DNA from: Bacteroidota bacterium
GTDB taxonomy: Bacteria; Bacteroidota; Bacteroidia; Flavobacteriales; Weeksellaceae
Direction: 5' to 3'
DNA length: 10,130 bases
NCBI GenBank assembly: GCA_018902795.1
Contig: JAHIQD010000009.1
Location: forward strand, 1 to 10,130
Part shown: positions 5,610 to 10,130 of the stretch, piece after piece
How positions within the stretch are numbered: the first letter of the stretch is position 1
Layout of the letters: each line of letters begins with the position of its first letter
Notes under the pieces: generated by a model
What the model saw: the letters and a program-made list of their open reading frames with translations, nothing else
Told to the model about the DNA's origin: nothing
Database searches by the model: none
Program-made: the position numbers and the translations under genes

Positions 5610-6671
5610 ATGAAAATGAACGATAACATTGCAGACCTATTAGGCAAGAAGGCCGCCTTCTATTTGGATCACGTTTGCCAAAAAATTACAAAAGATGAAC
5701 TGCTGACTCCAGGCAAATACAGTCTGGAAAAGGTTTTTGGCGATAGCAACAGAAACCCGCAGGTTCTGCGGAGTCTCGCTCAACTTTACGGTCAGGGAAA
5801 TCTTGGCGGCACGGGTTATCTGAGCATTCTTCCTGTTGATCAGGGTATTGAGCATAGTGCTGTGTACTCATTTTATAAAAACCCCGACTATTTCGACCCT
5901 GAAAACATTTTAAAACTTGCACTCGAAGCCGGCTGTAACGGTGTGGCTTCTACCTTCGGCGGGTTAGCCTTGAATGCCCGAAAATATGCGCACAGAATCC
6001 CTTTCATTGTAAAGATTAACCACAATGAATTACTGAGCTTTCCAAATAAATATGACCAAACGCTATTTGGAAAAGTTAAAAACGCCTGGGATATGGGGGC
6101 CCTTGCCATAGGAGCAACCATCTATTTTGGTTCCGAAGAAAGCGACAGACAGATCAAAGAAATTGCCGAGGCGTTTGAGCATGCCCATCAGCTCGGTATG
6201 GCGACTATATTATGGTGCTATCTTCGAAATGAGGCATTTAAAACAGCAGATCAGGATTATCACTCCGCTGCGGATTTAACAGGACAAGCCAATCATATCG
6301 GAGTAACAATTCAAGCTGATATTATTAAACAAAAATTGCCGACAAATAATTTTGGATTCAAAAACATTAAATTCGGTAAATACGATGACGCGATGTATGA
6401 GGCATTAACAACTCCCCACCCGATTGACCTCTGCAGGTTGCAGGTAGCGAACTGTTACATGGGCAAAATCGGATTAATTAACTCCGGTGGCGATTCAAAA
6501 GGTGAGTCAGATCTGCTTGAGGCCATTACAACAGCGGTCATCAACAAAAGAGCGGGCGGCACTGGACTGATTATGGGTCGGAAGGCATTTCAGCGCCCGT
6601 TTAAAGACGGTGTGAACTTGCTACAAAGGGTACAGTGTGTATATCTCGATAATAAGATAACAGTTGCCTAA
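5610..6671 (+). CDS. fbaB: Class I fructose-bisphosphate aldolase (FbaB/DhnA type)
   Basis: Schiff-base aldolase that interconverts fructose-1,6-bisphosphate with dihydroxyacetone phosphate and glyceraldehyde-3-phosphate, without a metal cofactor. The 353 residues align along their whole length with E. coli FbaB (350 residues, recalled): GTGYLSILPVDQGIEHSA (68-84), CNGVASTFGG, YAHRIPFIVKINHNE (126-140), GATIYFGSEESDRQI (168-182), SADLTGQANH (219-229), QADIIKQK with the likely Schiff-base lysine K240, VANCYMGKIGLINSGG, and AVINKRAGGTGLIMGRKAF. D77 in PVDQG is a family-conserved active-site acid. A second in-frame ATG at 5616 would also fit, because the family usually begins just before the IADLLGK-like segment. 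It follows the type II GAPDH gene and precedes the ATP-cone nuclease by 26 bases. Its independence of zinc or iron contrasts with class II aldolases and may matter beside copper genes (inference). Confidence 0.95.
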   Translation: MKMNDNIADLLGKKAAFYLDHVCQKITKDELLTPGKYSLEKVFGDSNRNPQVLRSLAQLYGQGNLGGTGYLSILPVDQGIEHSAVYSFYKNPDYFDPENILKLALEAGCNGVASTFGGLALNARKYAHRIPFIVKINHNELLSFPNKYDQTLFGKVKNAWDMGALAIGATIYFGSEESDRQIKEIAEAFEHAHQLGMATILWCYLRNEAFKTADQDYHSAADLTGQANHIGVTIQADIIKQKLPTNNFGFKNIKFGKYDDAMYEALTTPHPIDLCRLQVANCYMGKIGLINSGGDSKGESDLLEAITTAVINKRAGGTGLIMGRKAFQRPFKDGVNLLQRVQCVYLDNKITVA

Positions 6672-6697
6672 AATAAGTTTCAACAAACTATCAGAAA

Positions 6698-7540
6698 ATG
6701 AAGATTCCCATTAGCATCGTAAAAAAGTCCGGAGATATTGTCGCATTTGATGTCGAAAAACTCATTAATTCACTTAGGCGCGCGTCTGCTGGGGAAAACG
6801 TCATTCAGCAAATCGTTGGTGAGGTTCAGTCCACGATTTACGAAGGCATGACCACCACAAAGATCTATAAAATTGCTTTTGATTTGTTAAAAAAATATTC
6901 CCGCGTAAGTGCTTCAAAATACAAACTCAAAAACGCACTCTTTGAATTGGGTCCCTCCGGTTTTCCCTTTCAAAAATTAGTGGGCAAACTGATGGCTCAT
7001 GAAGGTTTTTCCACCCAGGTTGGGGTCATTGTTCAGGGAAATTGCGTGTCGCATGAAATAGATGTCATCGCTGACAAAGACGACCAGCACTGTTTTATTG
7101 AATGTAAATTTCACAGCGACCAAGGGAGATTTTGCAATGTAAAAATTCCTCTGTATGTCAATTCCAGATTTCTGGATGTAGAAAAACAGTGGAAAAAACA
7201 AAAAAGTAACGAAGGAAAAATATCTAAAGGAGGTGTGTACACCAATACAAGATTCACTTCTGATGCCACACAATATGGGAAATGTGCAGGTTTACTAATG
7301 GCAAGCTGGGACTATCCTTTTGGGAACGGTTTAAAAGAGAGAATAGACAAATCCGGTTTGCACCCATTAACCGCATTAACGACCCTGACAAAAAACGAGA
7401 AAACAAAATTGTTAGACCTTGGTGTAGTTCTTTGCAGAGAAATTTACGAAAACCCGGGGGTCTTAAACCAAATCGGTATTTCAAAACCTCGCCATAAAAA
7501 CATTATAAAAGATGCAAAAGAATTATGCTCTTTACATTAA
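6698..7540 (+). CDS. ATP-cone domain fused to PD-(D/E)xK (Mrr-like) nuclease domain
   Basis: A 280-residue soluble protein in three parts. Residues 5-85 resemble an ATP-cone, the nucleotide-sensing domain of NrdR and ribonucleotide reductases: IVKKSGDIVAFDVEKLINSL, then a helical portion with TTTKIYKIAFDLLKKY and SASKYKLKNALFEL. Residues about 90-215 look like a Mrr/restriction-endonuclease-type fold: FQKLVGKLMAHEGF, then EIDVIADKDD and HCFIECKFH, giving the nuclease signature D122...E135-x-K137 (with E120), followed by YVNSRFLD and a strand GVYTNTRFTSDA. The last 60 residues contain LTKNEKTKLLDLGVVLC and a helix-hairpin-helix-like GISKPRHKNIIKDAKELC. All catalytic residues are present, so nucleotide-controlled cleavage of nucleic acid is plausible but inferred. 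No methyltransferase is adjacent, so this is not an ordinary restriction-modification pair. The next gene begins 12 bases after the stop, suggesting a shared transcript. Confidence 0.8.
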   Translation: MKIPISIVKKSGDIVAFDVEKLINSLRRASAGENVIQQIVGEVQSTIYEGMTTTKIYKIAFDLLKKYSRVSASKYKLKNALFELGPSGFPFQKLVGKLMAHEGFSTQVGVIVQGNCVSHEIDVIADKDDQHCFIECKFHSDQGRFCNVKIPLYVNSRFLDVEKQWKKQKSNEGKISKGGVYTNTRFTSDATQYGKCAGLLMASWDYPFGNGLKERIDKSGLHPLTALTTLTKNEKTKLLDLGVVLCREIYENPGVLNQIGISKPRHKNIIKDAKELCSLH

Positions 7541-7552
7541 ACAATCTGACCA

Positions 7553-8926
7553 ATGAAAAACACTAAAATTACCATTCATTTTTTGGGAGCTGCAGGAACA
7601 GTAACGGGTTCCAAATATTTAATCGATACAGGAGATCATCAACTCTTAATAGACTGCGGCCTTTTTCAAGGGTTAAAGCAATTACGGCTTAAAAACTGGG
7701 AATATCCGCCTGTGGACGTTTCAGCCATTGATGCCGTTTTATTGACTCATGGCCATTTCGACCACACAGGATACCTTCCCCGATTGGTAAAATATGGTTT
7801 TAGTGGATTAGTTTACGGAACAAATCCAACTTTGGATATTGCCACAATCATTCTGAACGACAGTGCCAAAATACAGGAACAGGAAGCAGCGCGAGCCAAT
7901 AAGGAAGGCTACTCCAAACACAGTCCCGCAGAACCGCTGTACGGCCTGAAGGATGTAGAAAAAACATTGCCCCATTTTAAGGAGGTTCCGCCATCACAGT
8001 GGATTCCTTTGTTTGATGGTATCAATGCACGGTTTCAGTACAATGGGCATATTTTGGGTGCAGCTTCCATTGAGTTGGATGTACATGGCAAACGTTTTGT
8101 TTTTTCCGGAGATATTGGACGTACCAATGATCTACTGCTATATCCACCCCTGAAACCCGAAAAGGCGGATGTTCTTTTCATAGAGTCAACCTACGGAGGA
8201 AGGTTTCATCCGGATGAAGTGGAAGCGGTTCTGGAGATTGAAAAATTAGTCAACGATACCATTAACCGTGGAGGCAGCGTGTTTATTCCCAGTTTTTCGG
8301 TTGAACGTGCTCAACTGATGATGCTTATTTTATGGAGGTTGCTTAACGAAAATAAAATACCCAAAGTACCGATAATCATGGACAGTCCGATGGGAGCCAG
8401 CATACTCGATCTGTTTTACCGTACCAGAGATTGGCACCGGTTAACAACCGACGAATGTGATGAAATGTGCGATCATTTCACGGTGGTCAGCAGCTATCAG
8501 GAAACCATGGAGTTGCGGTCCGACAACAAACCAAAAATTGTTATCGCCGGCAGCGGGATGCTCACCGGTGGCAGAATGCTCAACTATCTTGAAACCCAGG
8601 CACAAAACCCTGATAATACCCTGCTTTTTGTCGGCTATCAGGCCGAAGGAACCCGTGGAAGAAAACTATTGGATGGTGAGAAAGAACTAAAAGTGTATGG
8701 AAAATGGGGTCCTTTCAATATGGAAATAGCGGAAATTGAAGGACTGTCTTCACATGCAGACCACAATGAACTCCTTGGCTGGATGAATGGAATAACAAAT
8801 ATTCCGGAAAGAATTTTCATCGTACATGGGGAGAAGGAAGGCGCAGAAGCGCTGCAGCTGGGCATAAAAGAAACCTACGGCTGGGATTCCCAAATACCGC
8901 AACTTTATGATATTGAAGAATTATAA
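7553..8926 (+). CDS. Beta-CASP metallo-beta-lactamase-fold ribonuclease (RNA-specificity domain)
   Basis: A 457-residue cytosolic metallo-hydrolase of the beta-CASP/CPSF-like family, which cleaves RNA through two zinc ions. Motifs in order are IDCGLFQG (33-40), the zinc motif THGHFDH (H66, H68, D70, H71) followed by TGYLPRL, the ligand H166 in NGHILGAAS, FSGDIGR with D187, the beta-CASP region PSFSVERAQ (246-254) and MDSPMGASI (276-284), IAGSGMLTGGRML (331-343), the late-motif histidine in LSSHADHNEL (H401), and IVHGEKEGAEAL with H425. All expected ligands are seen, so it should be active. There is no N-terminal KH extension as in archaeal aCPSF1; the length fits the shorter bacterial type. 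Nine bases separate it from the following NTPase gene and twelve from the preceding nuclease, so the three form a compact unit. Its RNA substrate is unknown; RNA turnover under stress is an inference. Confidence 0.92.
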   Translation: MKNTKITIHFLGAAGTVTGSKYLIDTGDHQLLIDCGLFQGLKQLRLKNWEYPPVDVSAIDAVLLTHGHFDHTGYLPRLVKYGFSGLVYGTNPTLDIATIILNDSAKIQEQEAARANKEGYSKHSPAEPLYGLKDVEKTLPHFKEVPPSQWIPLFDGINARFQYNGHILGAASIELDVHGKRFVFSGDIGRTNDLLLYPPLKPEKADVLFIESTYGGRFHPDEVEAVLEIEKLVNDTINRGGSVFIPSFSVERAQLMMLILWRLLNENKIPKVPIIMDSPMGASILDLFYRTRDWHRLTTDECDEMCDHFTVVSSYQETMELRSDNKPKIVIAGSGMLTGGRMLNYLETQAQNPDNTLLFVGYQAEGTRGRKLLDGEKELKVYGKWGPFNMEIAEIEGLSSHADHNELLGWMNGITNIPERIFIVHGEKEGAEALQLGIKETYGWDSQIPQLYDIEEL

Positions 8927-8935
8927 TTTGGAGAT

Positions 8936-9496
8936 ATGAATCATATAAGGGACAGTAAAATCAAGCATTCAGAAGAGACCAACTGGTATGTGATTACCGG
9001 CGGACCCAGTACCGGAAAAACAACGACCATTGATTTGCTTCAGAAGCAAGGTTACCATACGACAATAGAACACGCAAGGCATTACATTGATACCATGCAT
9101 AATGAAGGAAATTCCGTTAAAGAAATTAGAAGCAATAAGAAGAAATTTCAATTGGGCGTGTTAGATATGCAGATTGCCCAAGAAGGATCGCTCAATAAGG
9201 AGGATATGGTTTTTTTGGACAGGGCTATCCCGGACGCAATGGCTTATTATCAATTTTTAAACTTGGATTATGATGAAAAGTTACTTAATGCCGTCAACGG
9301 GGTTTCCTACAAAAAAATCTTTATTTTAGACCGATTGCCTTTTACCAAAGACTATGCGAGAACCGAAAATGAAGACGATCAAAAACTAATTCATCAGTTG
9401 ATAATAGAAAGCTATACCAATCTCGGTTTCACTATCGTTTTTGTTCCGGTTTTGCCTCCCGAAGAAAGAGTGAAATTCATTTTAGATAATTTATGA
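8936..9496 (+). CDS. P-loop ATP-binding protein, AAA_28 / NadR-kinase-like
   Basis: A 186-residue soluble P-loop protein. Walker A is GGPSTGKTT (22-30) directly after the first strand WYVITG. Next comes EHARHYID (45-52), a conserved Glu-x-x-Arg element of the AAA_28 group, and a Walker-B-like strand MVFLDRAIPDAMAYY (91-105; D95). FILDRLPFTKDYARTENEDD resembles a kinase lid, and the chain ends in FVPVLPPEERVKFIL. This group (PF13521-type, recalled) includes the NadR kinase domain and many predicted small-molecule kinases or NTPases. The substrate cannot be read from sequence. The ATG has an unusually clear purine-rich site (GGAG, about 5-8 bases upstream) for this window. It begins nine bases after the beta-CASP gene and is probably co-translated with it. 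Association with a nuclease and an RNase suggests nucleotide or nucleic-acid metabolism, but a metabolic kinase is equally possible. Confidence 0.8.
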   Translation: MNHIRDSKIKHSEETNWYVITGGPSTGKTTTIDLLQKQGYHTTIEHARHYIDTMHNEGNSVKEIRSNKKKFQLGVLDMQIAQEGSLNKEDMVFLDRAIPDAMAYYQFLNLDYDEKLLNAVNGVSYKKIFILDRLPFTKDYARTENEDDQKLIHQLIIESYTNLGFTIVFVPVLPPEERVKFILDNL

Positions 9497-9542
9497 ACAA
9501 AAAATATTCATCCAAATTGTTAACATATAAGAAATTATTATT

Positions 9543-10115
9543 ATGAAAAATTCAGAACATGATCACAACATGCTTAAGGATACTGATTCAGCAACAGGCA
9601 ATCATTCCAAACATGAAATGGAATCGGGCAAGGAGTCTGTCCAGCACGCGCAAAAAAGCCATGCCTCTGCATACAAAAAGTTATTTTGGATGCTTCTGAT
9701 TTCCTTTATTTCAATGTTTATACTAATGTATGCGATGGTGGACAAGCTGGCTAACGTAATTCCAAACATAAACCAGTTATACATGGCAGGCCTGATGGCT
9801 TCTCCTATGTTAATCATCGAACTGCTGTTAATGGGGAAGATGTATCCCAACAAAAAACTCAATAAAATTCTTATGGGCCTCGGAGTGCTGATGATGGTGC
9901 TGTTTTGGTCCGGGATTCGGCAGCAGACAGCCGTGGGAGATGTTCAGTTTCTAAAGTCCATGATTCCACACCATGCAGGGGCTATTCTTATGGTCGAAGA
10001 AAGTAATCTGGTCGATCCGGAAGTGAGAAAGTTGGGCGAGGAAATTATCAAAGCACAGGAGGAAGAAATTGCCGTCATGAGGGCGAAAATTAAGGAACTT
10101 CAAACCCGGAAGTAA
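9543..10115 (+). CDS. Three-helix membrane protein with C-terminal DUF305 domain and His-rich N-terminus
   Basis: A 190-residue integral membrane protein. The N-terminal 45 residues are polar and rich in potential metal ligands (H6, H8, M10, H21, H24, M26, H35, H40). Three hydrophobic helices follow at about 47-66, 79-98 and 108-125. The C-terminal domain (about 130-188) has the DUF305 hallmark FLKSMIPHHAGAILMVEES (H143, H144), then LGEEIIKAQEEEIAVM, predicted as a long helical hairpin. DUF305 proteins occur widely next to copper-resistance genes, and the paired histidines and methionines suggest metal binding, but the biochemical role is unsettled. With three helices the His-rich tail and the DUF305 domain should lie on opposite sides of the membrane, an arrangement that would suit sensing or relaying metal (inference). 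It is 46 bases after the P-loop gene and may share its transcript or have its own promoter. Confidence 0.85.
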   Translation: MKNSEHDHNMLKDTDSATGNHSKHEMESGKESVQHAQKSHASAYKKLFWMLLISFISMFILMYAMVDKLANVIPNINQLYMAGLMASPMLIIELLLMGKMYPNKKLNKILMGLGVLMMVLFWSGIRQQTAVGDVQFLKSMIPHHAGAILMVEESNLVDPEVRKLGEEIIKAQEEEIAVMRAKIKELQTRK

Positions 10116-10130
10116 TCTCAAATAGCAGAA

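Noticed and set aside
6698..7540. Type II or IV restriction enzyme of a restriction-modification system
   Set aside because: The nuclease core is present, but no methyltransferase or specificity gene is adjacent and the N-terminal ATP-cone is atypical for restriction enzymes.
1..10130. Mobile-element ends, integrase, transposase, tRNA attachment site or CRISPR array
   Set aside because: None could be seen; the idea that this region is part of a mobile island rests on gene content only.

Overview
The window looks like an accessory, metal-handling region from a member of the Bacteroidota. The evidence is qualitative: AT-rich intergenic DNA, A-rich start regions mostly without Shine-Dalgarno sequences, protein families typical of that phylum (a CusB adaptor coupled to a haem-binding-domain protein, and a short AraC regulator with an HMA-like N-terminus), and single-strand, operon-like packing. 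All twelve genes are on the + strand. No rRNA, tRNA, CRISPR array, transposase or integrase is visible.

Region 1 (about 1-3220) is a copper/heavy-metal block. The 3' part of a CusB-type RND periplasmic adaptor runs off the left edge. One base later comes a membrane-anchored CxxCH haem-binding-domain protein, then a small regulator with an HMA-like CxxC domain fused to an AraC helix-turn-helix domain. After a 333-base gap holding a helically phased direct repeat come a CopZ/HMA-type metallochaperone with a CCC tail and a cytosolic four-helix-bundle protein with 19 cysteines (Csp3/DUF326 type). A convincing intrinsic terminator closes this block. Region 2 (3255-4346) is a lipoprotein of the seven-bladed YncE/YVTN beta-propeller type, with recurrent histidines at equivalent blade positions.

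Region 3 (4426-9496) is different. It has an archaeal-type (type II) glyceraldehyde-3-phosphate dehydrogenase, a DhnA/FbaB-type class I fructose-bisphosphate aldolase, and then three tightly packed genes: an ATP-cone protein fused to a PD-(D/E)xK nuclease domain, a beta-CASP metallo-beta-lactamase ribonuclease, and an AAA_28-type P-loop NTPase. The window closes with a three-helix membrane protein carrying a DUF305 domain and a His-rich N-terminus (9543-10115), a family often found in copper-resistance clusters.

Working model (inference): the outer genes export, sense, chaperone and store copper. The central genes may supply copper-tolerant replacements for vulnerable metabolic steps: a metal-free aldolase, and a GAPDH unrelated in detail to the usual bacterial enzyme. 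The nuclease/beta-CASP/NTPase trio has no obvious assigned role and is the best candidate here for an undescribed system.
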